From the NCBI GenBank assembly GCA_020054095.1, contig JAGVMA010000064.1, forward strand, positions 1 through 64,000: a stretch of DNA of 64,000 nt, written 5' to 3'. Both the position numbers and the translations under genes were made by a program. The notes below the pieces were generated by a model. It ran no database searches. It had not been told where the DNA came from and saw only the letters and a program-made list of their open reading frames with translations. Positions 43,470 through 52,055 of the stretch are shown one piece after another (the stretch's first letter is position 1; each line of letters begins with the position of its first letter). The stretch comes from Bacteroidia bacterium (GTDB lineage: Bacteria; Bacteroidota; Bacteroidia; JADZBD01).

Positions 43470-44606
43470 ATGTCAAATCGGCTAAAAATAGGTGAAGGAA
43501 AAATAAGCGGCTATGTTTCCATCTTTCTTGCGAGCTTAACTTTTTTAGCTGTTTTTTGTTTTAAATACCCAAGGGTATTTACATCACCAGAATTTAGAGA
43601 GATATATACCGGTGAGCAAATGAAACTCTTGCTGATAGGAACAATAATCGCTTCATTTATTTTTGCCATTTTCAGTTTTATTTTAAGCCATAAAAAATCG
43701 TACGCTCTCATTGGAATGATTATAATCATAGGTACTGTTTTTATTGGAGGGTTAAGGGTGGACCCAAATCAAGTTGTTGGTGAAAGCAAATGGTATTTGG
43801 GTTTAGATTGGTTTCTGTTAGATTTATTATTGATGGCAATAATATTTGTGCCAATTGAAATGGTTTGGCCTAAAAATGCCGAACAAAATCGCTTTCACGA
43901 AGAGTGGCGGACTGATTTAGTGTACTTTGCAGTAAGCCATTTGTTTATTCAATTTTTTAGCGTCATTGTTGCATCCACAGTTACTAAAACATTTAGCGGA
44001 TTCGGGCTATCGGGTTTACACACTTGGATTCAATCTTTACCTTTTGCAGTTCAATTGTTATTGGCATTTTTTACAGCAGATTTTTGCCAATATTGGGCGC
44101 ATCGCTTTTTTCATTCTTATGCCTATTTCTGGAGATTTCATTCCATTCATCATTCCACCAAAAACATGGATTGGCTTGCAGGAAGCAGAACACATTTTGT
44201 AGATATTTTTGTAACCCGATGCGCTGCCTTTGCACCTATTTATGTATTTGGATTTTCGCCAATGGTATTTAATATTTACATCTTATTCATGGCAATACAT
44301 GCTGTGCTTATCCACTCGAATACACGAATCAATTTTGGATTTTTGAAATACATCATTGCCACTCCGCAATATCATCATTGGCATCATTGCGAAGACCCTA
44401 AGTATTATGGTAAAAATTTTGCTACCATATTTCCATTTATTGATCGCCTTTTTGGAACTTACTATTTACCCAAAAACATTTGGCCGGAAGGAACCGGTTT
44501 GCACGAAGCAAACTATCCTAAAGGGTATTTAAAGCAAATGGTTCATCCATTTATGCAAAGCCCATTTGATACTGATTTGAAAATGGAAGATAGGGCAAAG
44601 AGATAG
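43470..44606 (+). CDS. Sterol desaturase / fatty acid hydroxylase family membrane protein
   Basis: The 378-residue protein has six or more membrane helices and the eight-histidine di-iron motif of the family: HRFFH, HSIHHS and, further on, HAVLIH and HHWHH. Members hydroxylate or desaturate lipids (fatty acids, sphinganine, sterols, carotenoids); in Bacteroidota most are uncharacterised. The N-terminal 130 residues contain three helices before the catalytic part. The gene stands alone after the tRNA-Leu patch. Substrate cannot be inferred. Confidence 0.86.
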   Translation: MSNRLKIGEGKISGYVSIFLASLTFLAVFCFKYPRVFTSPEFREIYTGEQMKLLLIGTIIASFIFAIFSFILSHKKSYALIGMIIIIGTVFIGGLRVDPNQVVGESKWYLGLDWFLLDLLLMAIIFVPIEMVWPKNAEQNRFHEEWRTDLVYFAVSHLFIQFFSVIVASTVTKTFSGFGLSGLHTWIQSLPFAVQLLLAFFTADFCQYWAHRFFHSYAYFWRFHSIHHSTKNMDWLAGSRTHFVDIFVTRCAAFAPIYVFGFSPMVFNIYILFMAIHAVLIHSNTRINFGFLKYIIATPQYHHWHHCEDPKYYGKNFATIFPFIDRLFGTYYLPKNIWPEGTGLHEANYPKGYLKQMVHPFMQSPFDTDLKMEDRAKR

Positions 44607-44656
44607 CAGTAACATCCGATATATTTCTTAGCTCAACATCATTCTCTAATATTTCA

Positions 44657-44664
44657 TAAATTCG
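44657..44664 (+). promoter_or_regulatory. Candidate -7 element (TAAATTCG) for the dCMP deaminase gene
   Basis: TAAATTCG matches the TAnnTTCG variant and lies 25 bases before the start codon at 44690. No -33 element was found. Confidence 0.35.
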
Positions 44665-44689
44665 CCTTTCTGTTTTTTTTAAAAGATAT

Positions 44690-45145
44690 ATGACAAAGCC
44701 AAGTTTTGATGAAATTTATATGGAATTAGCCATTAGCTTGGCTAAGCGTTCGCATTGTGTGCGAGCGCAAGTTGGCGCAGTTTTAACTAAAGATACACGC
44801 ATTGTTTCTTTGGGTTACAATGGCCCACCGGCAGGCACACATAATTGTGATGTGGAATGGCCGGGCGAAGGCTGCCCGAAAGACAGTAAAGGCAGTTGCT
44901 CGCTCGCTTTACATGCCGAGCAAAACGCAATTTTATATGCTTCAAAAAATAATGTATCTGTTGAAGGTGCTACTTTATATGTAACACTATCGCCATGCAT
45001 AGCTTGCGCCAGAGTCATATATACAACAGGCATAAAAAAAGTTTTTTACAAAGATTCGTATGCCGAATACAAAGCTATTGCGGTGGACGAAGGCGTGGAG
45101 TTTTTAAGGAAATTTGGTGTGCAAGTGGAGCACTACAAAAAATAG
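44690..45145 (+). CDS. Deoxycytidylate deaminase (ComEB-like)
   Basis: The enzyme deaminates dCMP to dUMP, feeding dTMP synthesis. The 151-residue protein has the cytidine-deaminase zinc motif: HAEQNAIL (His and catalytic Glu) and SPCIACARV (two Cys), and the family's N-terminal AISLAKRSHCVRAQVGAVL. A Cys cluster (NCDVEWPGEGCP) fits the dCMP deaminase allosteric zinc region. It is a compact cytoplasmic enzyme; the S41 protease gene follows after 51 bases, with its own candidate -7 element. Confidence 0.9.
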   Translation: MTKPSFDEIYMELAISLAKRSHCVRAQVGAVLTKDTRIVSLGYNGPPAGTHNCDVEWPGEGCPKDSKGSCSLALHAEQNAILYASKNNVSVEGATLYVTLSPCIACARVIYTTGIKKVFYKDSYAEYKAIAVDEGVEFLRKFGVQVEHYKK

Positions 45146-45170
45146 CTCACGCAATTCATCTCAACATTTG

Positions 45171-45178
45171 TATCTTCG
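45171..45178 (+). promoter_or_regulatory. Candidate -7 element (TATCTTCG) for the S41 protease gene
   Basis: TATCTTCG matches TAnnTTCG and lies 18 bases before the ATG at 45197. No -33 TTG at the usual distance was seen. Confidence 0.35.
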
Positions 45179-45196
45179 TTTTATAAAAAATTACTT

Positions 45197-46822
45197 ATGA
45201 ATCAGCCCTCCGGACGTTCCTATATTTATATGCCAATAGTATTTGCACTGCTTTTAATTGTGGGCATGTATATCGGTCAGTCGTTAGATTTTAATACAAA
45301 TTATGCCGATAGCGATGGCGCAGAAATTACCGCTGAAGATGCCTACAAAAAAATAGGACAAGTATTAAAATATGTAAACACGGAATATGTTGATTCGATA
45401 AATAATGACGAACTAACCGAAAAAACAGTAAACGATTTACTCCAAAATTTAGACCCGCATTCCACCTACATTAGCGCCAAAGAATTAAAAGAAGTGAACG
45501 AAGGACTGGAAGGAAACTTTCAAGGTGTGGGGATTGAATACAATATTTTTGATGATACAATTAGAGTAGTTACTGTAATTGCCGGAGGCCCTGCTGCAGA
45601 TGTAGGAATTATGGCAGGCGATAAAATTATTAAAGTAGATGGTGAAAATGTGGCCGGAGTAAAAATTAAAAGTAAAGATGTAACCAAAAGACTACGAGGC
45701 GATGGAGGAACCAAAGTGCGCGTTTTGATAATGCGCAACAATCAAAAACAATTAACCGAATATGCAATAACCCGTGGCGAAATTCCTCTTTATAGTGTAG
45801 ATATTTCTTACATGCTTGATGCTAAAACGGGATATATAAAATTATCGCGCTTTGCCGAAACTTCATACGAAGAATTTATGCAAGCAACCGCCAAATTAAA
45901 ACGTGTTGGTATGCAACAGCTCATTTTTGATTTGCGTGGTAATGGTGGCGGATTACTTGATATAGCCGTGCAAATTGCCGATGAATTTTTAGAAAACGAA
46001 AAATTAATTGTTTACACAAAAGGAAAATCTACTGCAACGAAAAATTATAATGCCACTAAAAAAGGACAGTATGAAAATTTGCCACTCGTAATTTTAATTG
46101 ACGAAAACTCGGCATCGGCAAGCGAAATTTTAGCAGGATGCTTGCAAGATAATGATAGAGCAACCATAGTTGGTCGCAGATCATTTGGAAAAGGATTAGT
46201 TCAGCATCAACTCGATTTGCCCGATGGATCGGCAATTAGATTAACCATTGCGCGCTATTATACGCCCACCGGCCGATGCATACAAAAACCTTATGATAAA
46301 GGCACCGAAGAGTATTACAAAGATGAAGAAGATCGTTACGAAAGCGGAGAACTATTGAATAAAGACAGCATTCATTTTGCAGATTCATTAAAATTTAAAA
46401 CCCCTAAAGGCAAAGTAGTTTATGGTGGTGGTGGAATAATGCCCGATGTTTTTGTGCCACTTGACACAATGGGAAGAAGCAAGTATTTAAACGAAATATA
46501 TTACAATGGCATCATCACTGATTTTTGTTTTGAATATGCAGATAAGCACAGAGCAGAACTGATGGCTGCCGGCATAAAATCATTTATTACCGATTATGAT
46601 GTTAGTCCGGAATTAATAAAACTGTTTACCGACTTTGCTGAGAAAAAAGGGATAAAGAAAAATGCAGTGCAAGAAAAGCACTCCGATTTGCTGCTCAAAA
46701 AATATTTAAAATCAAGCATTGCGCGTAACCTGTGGAGCAACGAAGGGTTTTACCCCATTTTTAATGCAGGCGATAGCACGCTTAGAAAAGCGCTAAACGT
46801 GATTTGCAGAAATCCTATTTAG
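45197..46822 (+). CDS. S41-family C-terminal processing peptidase
   Basis: The 541-residue protein has an N-terminal membrane anchor (YMPIVFALLLIVGMYIGQSL), a PDZ domain (about 95-185, GGPAADVGIMAGDKIIKVDG) and an S41 protease core. The catalytic Ser lies in DENSASASEILAG and the Lys in RRSFGKGLVQ, the Ser-Lys dyad of CtpA/Prc proteases, which cleave hydrophobic C-termini in the periplasm. A C-terminal helical domain (about 450-541) is usual in Bacteroidota. The 3' end overlaps a converging lipoprotein gene by 8 bases. Confidence 0.92.
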   Translation: MNQPSGRSYIYMPIVFALLLIVGMYIGQSLDFNTNYADSDGAEITAEDAYKKIGQVLKYVNTEYVDSINNDELTEKTVNDLLQNLDPHSTYISAKELKEVNEGLEGNFQGVGIEYNIFDDTIRVVTVIAGGPAADVGIMAGDKIIKVDGENVAGVKIKSKDVTKRLRGDGGTKVRVLIMRNNQKQLTEYAITRGEIPLYSVDISYMLDAKTGYIKLSRFAETSYEEFMQATAKLKRVGMQQLIFDLRGNGGGLLDIAVQIADEFLENEKLIVYTKGKSTATKNYNATKKGQYENLPLVILIDENSASASEILAGCLQDNDRATIVGRRSFGKGLVQHQLDLPDGSAIRLTIARYYTPTGRCIQKPYDKGTEEYYKDEEDRYESGELLNKDSIHFADSLKFKTPKGKVVYGGGGIMPDVFVPLDTMGRSKYLNEIYYNGIITDFCFEYADKHRAELMAAGIKSFITDYDVSPELIKLFTDFAEKKGIKKNAVQEKHSDLLLKKYLKSSIARNLWSNEGFYPIFNAGDSTLRKALNVICRNPI

Positions 46823-47012
46823 TTACTGAGTCGGAAGAAGTTGTGCTATCCGTAACGGCATGGCTTGCTTTTTTCATCAGCGCATCTATCTCGTTTATAG
46901 CAGCGGCCGAATCTTGTTTTAGTTTTTCTTTCTCTTCGGGTGTCATGCCGCCACCGCATGATGCAATTAGGATACTTGCTGAAAATAAAAATGCTGTTGT
47001 TATCTTTTTCAT
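46815..47012 (-). CDS. Small lipoprotein
   Basis: The 65-residue product has a lipoprotein signal (MKKITTAFLFSASILIASC, lipobox IASC) followed by a charged helix (GGMTPEEKEKLKQDSAAA) and a Ser/Thr-rich tail. It resembles the small helical lipoproteins common in the Bacteroidota envelope; function unknown. It is convergent with the S41 protease gene (8-base overlap). A -7-like TAATTTTG (minus strand, 47030-47037) lies 17 bases upstream of the start. Confidence 0.75.
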   Translation of the reverse strand: MKKITTAFLFSASILIASCGGGMTPEEKEKLKQDSAAAINEIDALMKKASHAVTDSTTSSDSVTK

Positions 47013-47029
47013 TGTTAAAAATGTTTTAG

Positions 47030-47037
47030 CAAAATTA
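47030..47037 (-). promoter_or_regulatory. Candidate -7 element (TAATTTTG) for the small lipoprotein gene
   Basis: The minus strand reads TAATTTTG, a match to TAnnTTTG, 17 bases before the start codon at 47012. The superoxide dismutase -7 element lies just to the right on the other strand, so the two promoters are back to back. Confidence 0.35.
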
Positions 47038-47061
47038 AATTTTTTTGCGTTCGTATTTTTT

Positions 47062-47069
47062 TATCTTTG
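47062..47069 (+). promoter_or_regulatory. Candidate -7 element (TATCTTTG) for superoxide dismutase
   Basis: TATCTTTG fits TAnnTTTG and lies 41 bases before the start codon at 47111. A TTTG upstream is only 14 bases away, shorter than usual, so the -33 assignment is doubtful. Confidence 0.4.
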
Positions 47070-47110
47070 AAATGATTTGAAAAAATAATTAACCACAATA
47101 AAAACAAGTT

Positions 47111-47716
47111 ATGGCTTTTGAATTACCTAAATTACCTTATGCATTAAATGCCCTTGAACCGCATATTGATGCAAAAACAATGGAAATACATCACGGCAAG
47201 CATCACAACGCTTACGTTACCAATTTAAACAATGCAGTAGCCGGAACCGATGCAGAGAAAATGACGATAGAAGACATTTGTAAAAATGTTTCAAAATTTT
47301 CGGCAGCAGTTCGTAACAATGGCGGTGGCCATTACAATCATTCGTTGTTTTGGCAAATAATGAAGCAAAACGGAGGTGTTGCTCCAAGTGGTGCTTTAGC
47401 CGATGCGATTAATGCCGCTTTTACATCTTACGATAATTTTAAAACACAATTTGCAAATGCGGGTGCTACACGATTTGGCTCCGGTTGGGCTTGGTTGGTA
47501 GTGGCAAGTGGGAAGTTGGTAGTTTCATCAACTCCAAACCAAGATAACCCACTAATGGACGTAGCTGAAGTTAAAGGTACGCCCATTTTAGGTTTAGATG
47601 TGTGGGAACACGCATACTATCTTAATTACCAAAACCGTAGACCCGATTATATAGGCGCATTTTGGAACATAGTTAACTGGGATGAAGTTGGCAAGCGATT
47701 AGCTAATGCTAAGTAA
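47111..47716 (+). CDS. Superoxide dismutase (Fe/Mn family)
   Basis: The 201-residue enzyme dismutes superoxide to oxygen and hydrogen peroxide. The four metal ligands are visible: His in [12 protein letters not shown], His in HYNHSLFW, and Asp and His in [11 protein letters not shown]. Length and motifs are standard for cytoplasmic Fe/Mn-SOD; which metal is used cannot be told from the sequence. It has its own candidate promoter and is followed by a barrel gene after 30 bases. Confidence 0.94.
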   Translation: MAFELPKLPYALNALEPHIDAKTMEIHHGKHHNAYVTNLNNAVAGTDAEKMTIEDICKNVSKFSAAVRNNGGGHYNHSLFWQIMKQNGGVAPSGALADAINAAFTSYDNFKTQFANAGATRFGSGWAWLVVASGKLVVSSTPNQDNPLMDVAEVKGTPILGLDVWEHAYYLNYQNRRPDYIGAFWNIVNWDEVGKRLANAK

Positions 47717-47746
47717 AAATTTACCAAAACCTAAAACATATAAAAC

Positions 47747-48364
47747 ATGAAAAACAAGTTAAATACAATAACATCAGCTTTTATAGCGCTTTGTATTCTT
47801 TTTAACGTATCGCAAGTTAAAGCACAAAAAGAAAAAGGACAATCTGTAATTACAGCGGGCGTAGGTTATAGTTTAGTGGGTATAATTGGTACTGCATTTG
47901 CAGATGCCATTAAGTCGAACACAACCGTAAAAATGAAAAACATTCCGGTTATTATGGGAGCTTACGATTTTGGAATTTCTGAAAAATTCAGCGTTGGTCT
48001 TTCTTACACTTACCAATCGTTGAGTGCTGAATACGATAACTATGTAAAAGACACTATCACCTATTATGGGAACTTCAAAGATAAAATTACAAGACAAAAT
48101 ATAGGTATTCGCCCACTTTTCCATTTTGGAGATAACGAGGATTTAGACACCTATTTTGGAGCACGTTTGTCTTATACACTTTGGAATTATACCACAACTA
48201 CTAACAACACGATAGAAGATTTTGATGACTTATTTGTTGGTCGTCCTCGTTTCCAAGCATTAGTAGGCGCCCGTTATTTCTTTACTGATTTAATCGGTTT
48301 TAATTTCGAGTTAGCCATCGGGCCATCTTATTTTGGCTTGTTTGGGTTAAATGTTAAATTTTAA
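47747..48364 (+). CDS. Small outer-membrane beta-barrel protein
   Basis: A signal peptide (MKNKLNTITSAFIALCILF, cleavage after VKAQ) precedes a 205-residue protein made of alternating amphipathic strands (ITAGVGYSLVG, FSVGLSYTYQSL, FGARLSYTLWNY, RFQALVGARYF, GLFGLNVKF). This is the pattern of porin-family or OmpW/OprF-like eight-stranded barrels of Bacteroidota (PF13568-like). The C-terminal Phe is typical for Bam recognition. No specific ligand can be assigned. Confidence 0.78.
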   Translation: MKNKLNTITSAFIALCILFNVSQVKAQKEKGQSVITAGVGYSLVGIIGTAFADAIKSNTTVKMKNIPVIMGAYDFGISEKFSVGLSYTYQSLSAEYDNYVKDTITYYGNFKDKITRQNIGIRPLFHFGDNEDLDTYFGARLSYTLWNYTTTTNNTIEDFDDLFVGRPRFQALVGARYFFTDLIGFNFELAIGPSYFGLFGLNVKF

Positions 48365-48382
48365 TACTTGTTTTATATAATG

Positions 48383-48412
48383 AACGTCCGCCCTAAAAGC
48401 GAACGTTTTTTT
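48383..48412 (+). terminator. Intrinsic terminator after the barrel gene
   Basis: AACGTCCGC (48383-48391) pairs with GCGAACGTT (48399-48407) with one C-A mismatch, followed by a T run to 48412. The TM2 gene starts 5 bases later. Confidence 0.65.
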
Positions 48413-48416
48413 TAAT

Positions 48417-48845
48417 ATGCGTGCGCTCGTTTTATTTTTCGTTTTATCTATAGCTGTTAACCAAGCCGTATCCAATGAAATGCATAACCATTTTAGCATT
48501 GGCGATACAGCTCTACTAAATAGCGGAGCAGACTTTATTGAAATGCACCAAATAGAAGTATCAGAAAAAACATGGAAGATTAAAACTGTAAACTGGATTA
48601 ATAAAAATGTAGGTGAGCGAAAAAAGCTGGTGGCAGCAGTTTTAGCGTTTCCAGTTTTTGGCGTTGTAGGTTTGCACCGAATATACATGGGCACCAAACC
48701 TTATGTGCCGGTTGTTTATATCGCAACCATTGGTGGTTGCTTTGGAATAATACCGTTTATAGATTTTTGCACCATCATTTTCTCCGATTCAGAAACATTT
48801 GAATCTTTTCAAAACAATCCTAAAGTACTGATGTGGGTAAATTAA
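48417..48845 (+). CDS. TM2-domain protein with signal peptide
   Basis: The 142-residue protein starts with a signal peptide (MRALVLFFVLSIAVNQAVS). Residues about 75-130 form a TM2 domain: two helices (LVAAVLAFPVFGVVGLHRIYMG and GGCFGIIPFIDFCTIIF, split here) with the conserved GLHRIYMG motif between them. TM2 proteins are small membrane proteins of unknown function, widespread in bacteria. It converges with glmS and ends 2 bases from its stop. Its start follows the terminator at 48383-48412, so its transcript probably begins by read-through or from a weak internal promoter. Confidence 0.8.
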   Translation: MRALVLFFVLSIAVNQAVSNEMHNHFSIGDTALLNSGADFIEMHQIEVSEKTWKIKTVNWINKNVGERKKLVAAVLAFPVFGVVGLHRIYMGTKPYVPVVYIATIGGCFGIIPFIDFCTIIFSDSETFESFQNNPKVLMWVN

Positions 48846-48847
48846 AA

Positions 48848-50686
48848 TTACTCTACCGTAACCGATTTTGCCAAGTTGCGTGGTTGGTCAACATTACAGC
48901 CACGCATCACAGCTACGTGATAAGATAAAAGTTGCAGCGGAACTACCGATACAAGCGGCACTAATATTTCATCCGTTTCAGGTATCTCAATAGTGTAATC
49001 TGCCATCTCTTTCACATGCTCATCGCCTTCGCTTACTATTGCAATAATTTTTCCTTTTCTGGCTTTCACTTCTTGTATGTTGCTCACCACCTTTTCGTAC
49101 GAACCGCCTTTAGTAGCAATTACAAAAACGGGCATCTCTTCATCAATAAGTGCAATAGGGCCATGCTTCATTTCCGCAGCCGGATAACCTTCGGCATGTA
49201 TGTATGAAATTTCTTTCAGCTTTAAGGCGCCTTCTAATGCAACCGGAAATGTAAATCCTCTGCCAAGGTAAAGTGCGTTTGATGAATCTTTGTATTTAGA
49301 TGCAATCGTTTTTATTTGCTCGTTAAGCTTCAAAACTTTTTCAATTTTAGCCGGAATAGATTCTAATTCACTTAACAACTGATGGAAGCGCGTACTTGAA
49401 ATAGTTCCTTTGCGCTGTGCAATTCTTAATGCCATAAGTGTTAAAACAGTTACTTGTGCAGTAAATGCTTTTGTAGATGCTACACCTATTTCGGGGCCGG
49501 CATGTGTGTAAGAACCCGCATGTGTGGCGCGTGCAATGGATGAGCCAACTACATTACATATTCCCACTATTGTGGCTCCTTTAGATTTTGCTAATTCAAT
49601 AGCTGCAAGTGTATCTGCCGTTTCGCCCGATTGTGATATGGCAATCACCACATCGTCTTCATAAATAATTGGGTTTCGGTATCTGAATTCAGAGGCGTAT
49701 TCCACTTCAACAGGTATGCGTGTTAAGTCTTCAAAAAGATATTCGCCCACCAGCCCGGCATGCCACGATGTACCACATGCTATAAATATGATGCGTTTTG
49801 CATTTAAAAATTTTTGCTCGTACTCTGCAATACCGCCCAGGTTTACAATGCCTTTTTCAGCATTGAGGCGCCCACGCATACTGTCTTTTATGGAACGAGG
49901 CTGCTCATAAATTTCTTTAAGCATAAAATGGTCGTAACCACCTTTTTCAATCGCTTCTAAATTTAATTCCAGCGCCTGCACCGAAGGTGTTTTAGGTCTG
50001 TTTTTAATCGTTTTAATTTTTAACTCACCATTGCGAGGTATAAAAGCAATTTCTTCATCTTCGAGGTAAACCACATTTTTAGTGTATTCCACAATAGGCG
50101 TAGCATCCGATGCAATAAAAAATTCACCTTTACCAATGCCAATTACCATTGGGCTGCCTTTTTTTGCTGCCACTAATTCATCCGGATTACTTTTGCTCAT
50201 CACCACAATTGCATAAGCACCCACTACTTGGTTTAATGCTTGGCGCACAGCTTCGCCTAATTTTAAACTATCGTTTTTCTGAATCTCTTCTATCAAGTGT
50301 ATCAGCACTTCGGTATCTGTATCGCTTAAAAAAGTATGTCCGCGTTTTTTTAATTCGGCTTTTATGGCAGCATAATTTTCAATAATGCCATTGTGGATGA
50401 TAACCAAATTTTTGCTCTCGCTGTAATGCGGATGTGCATTTACATCGTTAGGCACACCATGTGTTGCCCAGCGTGTGTGCCCGATGCCTATGGTACCATC
50501 GGTAGTGCCATCGCCAATAAATTTTTCTAAATCAGAAACTTTTCCTTTGCATTTATATACGTTCAAATTTCCGTTAAGCATGGCAACACCGGCACTGTCA
50601 TATCCGCGATATTCTAATCGGTGCAAACCTTTTACAAGAATGGGGTAGGCTTTTCTATCGCCAATGTAAGCTACAATTCCACACAT
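48848..50686 (-). CDS. glmS: Glutamine-fructose-6-phosphate aminotransferase (isomerising)
   Basis: GlmS makes glucosamine-6-phosphate, the first step towards UDP-GlcNAc for peptidoglycan and lipid A. The 612-residue protein begins MCGIVAYIGDR; Cys2 is the Ntn nucleophile of the glutaminase domain (about 1-240). Two SIS domains follow (ACGTSWHAGLVGEYLF, AISQSGETADTLAA; later LGRGFTFPVALEGALKLKE) and the conserved C-terminus RNLAKSVTVE. The length is normal. It lies downstream of the DUF4270 gene by 6 bases. Confidence 0.96.
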   Translation of the reverse strand: MCGIVAYIGDRKAYPILVKGLHRLEYRGYDSAGVAMLNGNLNVYKCKGKVSDLEKFIGDGTTDGTIGIGHTRWATHGVPNDVNAHPHYSESKNLVIIHNGIIENYAAIKAELKKRGHTFLSDTDTEVLIHLIEEIQKNDSLKLGEAVRQALNQVVGAYAIVVMSKSNPDELVAAKKGSPMVIGIGKGEFFIASDATPIVEYTKNVVYLEDEEIAFIPRNGELKIKTIKNRPKTPSVQALELNLEAIEKGGYDHFMLKEIYEQPRSIKDSMRGRLNAEKGIVNLGGIAEYEQKFLNAKRIIFIACGTSWHAGLVGEYLFEDLTRIPVEVEYASEFRYRNPIIYEDDVVIAISQSGETADTLAAIELAKSKGATIVGICNVVGSSIARATHAGSYTHAGPEIGVASTKAFTAQVTVLTLMALRIAQRKGTISSTRFHQLLSELESIPAKIEKVLKLNEQIKTIASKYKDSSNALYLGRGFTFPVALEGALKLKEISYIHAEGYPAAEMKHGPIALIDEEMPVFVIATKGGSYEKVVSNIQEVKARKGKIIAIVSEGDEHVKEMADYTIEIPETDEILVPLVSVVPLQLLSYHVAVMRGCNVDQPRNLAKSVTVE

Positions 50687-50692
50687 GGGGCG

Positions 50693-52006
50693 TTATATTT
50701 TTGTGTATGTTATTTTTAATCGCATTTTTAATGCAGTAGGATTGCTGCCACCACCAAGCACAACTCTGTTTCCAAACACAGCACCGCCTATGGGTACAAT
50801 GTAAAGTCCTCTATCAGTAATGTCTCCGGTTAAAACTTGCTGTATGTAGCGAGCAATGTTAAACACGTATTGTTTTTTGCTTGCATCATATTGTCCTCCG
50901 TAATACGATGAGCCAAGTAGCTGATCGGGAATTATTGTTTCCACTCCTTCGCTATCTATGCCTACTACTGCAATGGATGCAGGTACAGAAAAAAAGCTGT
51001 TAATTGTGCTTTGGTCGGCTTTTATTACGAGTTCGGCTTTATTGATAAATACGTTTTTATTCGCAAAATAGCTTTTCAGGTTTGGCATATTTATTTTTGC
51101 TTTCAGTCCGCCTAATCCTTGTAAATATATAAAGTCGAAATTTTGAGTAGAAACCGTATCGTCAAAAGCTGTTTGTGTTGTTATTTGTGGTGCAGCATTG
51201 TAGTTATGCAAAAATTGATTAAAGCGCGCAGTATTACCGCCCATGTTATATACAAATGATTGTTGTGTGGTGCCGTTTTCGTCATTTTTGTAGTAAAGCG
51301 TAAGTCGTGTGTATGCATCCGATGAGTTGAAATAATAGGCACATCGGCTACTGCTTAATGGTGTGCCGTTAGCGGTAATGTAAAGCCCATTCATGAATGT
51401 TAAAAATGTTTCCTGATTGGTATAGTTTGCAGAATTGAGTAATGAGCTTAAAAATGCAGTATTGGTTATTTTTAACCGGAGTTGAGGTGCTCGATTAGTG
51501 CCGCCCACGTTCACCGAATCTTCCGTGTTTGGTTCGGTTGTAAAATCGGCAATGGGTGTACTATTAAAAGTTTTTGTTTGGTTAGAGTAGTAAATGGTGT
51601 CTTTGTAAATACGTTCGGTTAACTGATGTACTTTAAAATTTATTGGTGCAGGTGTTCCGTAAAATCCTTTGTAAACAAGTGATAAAACGCACGAATCTAT
51701 AACCGGATTAGTACCAAATGTGATGTTGTAAACATTTGGGAAAACTTCGGTAAAAAACGAAGCAGTGGTGCTGCCAAAATAAGAGTCGGTAAAATTGCCG
51801 CATATAAGCGATGAGGGAATACTTGTTTTTACACTATCATAAGCAATAGTGCGTGTAATAAGTGTAATAGAATCAGTAAAAGCAGCGTTAAGTTGATCGT
51901 CTTCCACTAAGTTTAATCCAATGTCGTTCTTGTCTTTTTTACAGGAAGCCGAAAATAAAATTGTAGCGCTGATGGCTATGGTAAGAAAAAAGTTTGCCCC
52001 GTTCAT
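50693..52006 (-). CDS. DUF4270 lipoprotein
   Basis: From ATG 52006 (MNGANFFLTIAISATILFSASCKK) the 437-residue product has a lipobox (SASC) and the DUF4270 domain, a Bacteroidota-only family often encoded beside glgA and glmS. Visible blocks include GLNLVEDDQLNAAFTDS near the start, CGNFTDSYFGSTTASFFTEV, and IARYIQQVLTGDITDRGLYI near the end. The function is unknown. Longer starts at 52051 or 52114 would overlap glgA. The chosen ATG sits in the loop of the glgA terminator (51985-52018), and the signal peptide n-region then lacks a Lys or Arg, so the true start is uncertain. Confidence 0.82.
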   Translation of the reverse strand: MNGANFFLTIAISATILFSASCKKDKNDIGLNLVEDDQLNAAFTDSITLITRTIAYDSVKTSIPSSLICGNFTDSYFGSTTASFFTEVFPNVYNITFGTNPVIDSCVLSLVYKGFYGTPAPINFKVHQLTERIYKDTIYYSNQTKTFNSTPIADFTTEPNTEDSVNVGGTNRAPQLRLKITNTAFLSSLLNSANYTNQETFLTFMNGLYITANGTPLSSSRCAYYFNSSDAYTRLTLYYKNDENGTTQQSFVYNMGGNTARFNQFLHNYNAAPQITTQTAFDDTVSTQNFDFIYLQGLGGLKAKINMPNLKSYFANKNVFINKAELVIKADQSTINSFFSVPASIAVVGIDSEGVETIIPDQLLGSSYYGGQYDASKKQYVFNIARYIQQVLTGDITDRGLYIVPIGGAVFGNRVVLGGGSNPTALKMRLKITYTKI

Positions 52007-52018
52007 AAGGGGCAAACT
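51985..52018 (-). terminator. Terminator of glgA that overlaps the DUF4270 start
   Basis: On the minus strand AGTTTGCCCC (52018-52009) pairs perfectly with GGGGCAAACT (52000-51991), then TTTTTT. The 8-base loop contains the ATG (52006-52004) of the DUF4270 gene, so the start codon and first codons are inside the hairpin. Confidence 0.72.
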
Positions 52019-52055
52019 GAAAAAATTAAACTTTATTGTGCTTATGTGCATATTT

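Noticed and set aside
48347-48697. 116-residue antisense ORF over the TM2 gene
   Set aside because: It overlaps a TM2-domain gene with a signal peptide and a conserved motif, and has no features of its own.
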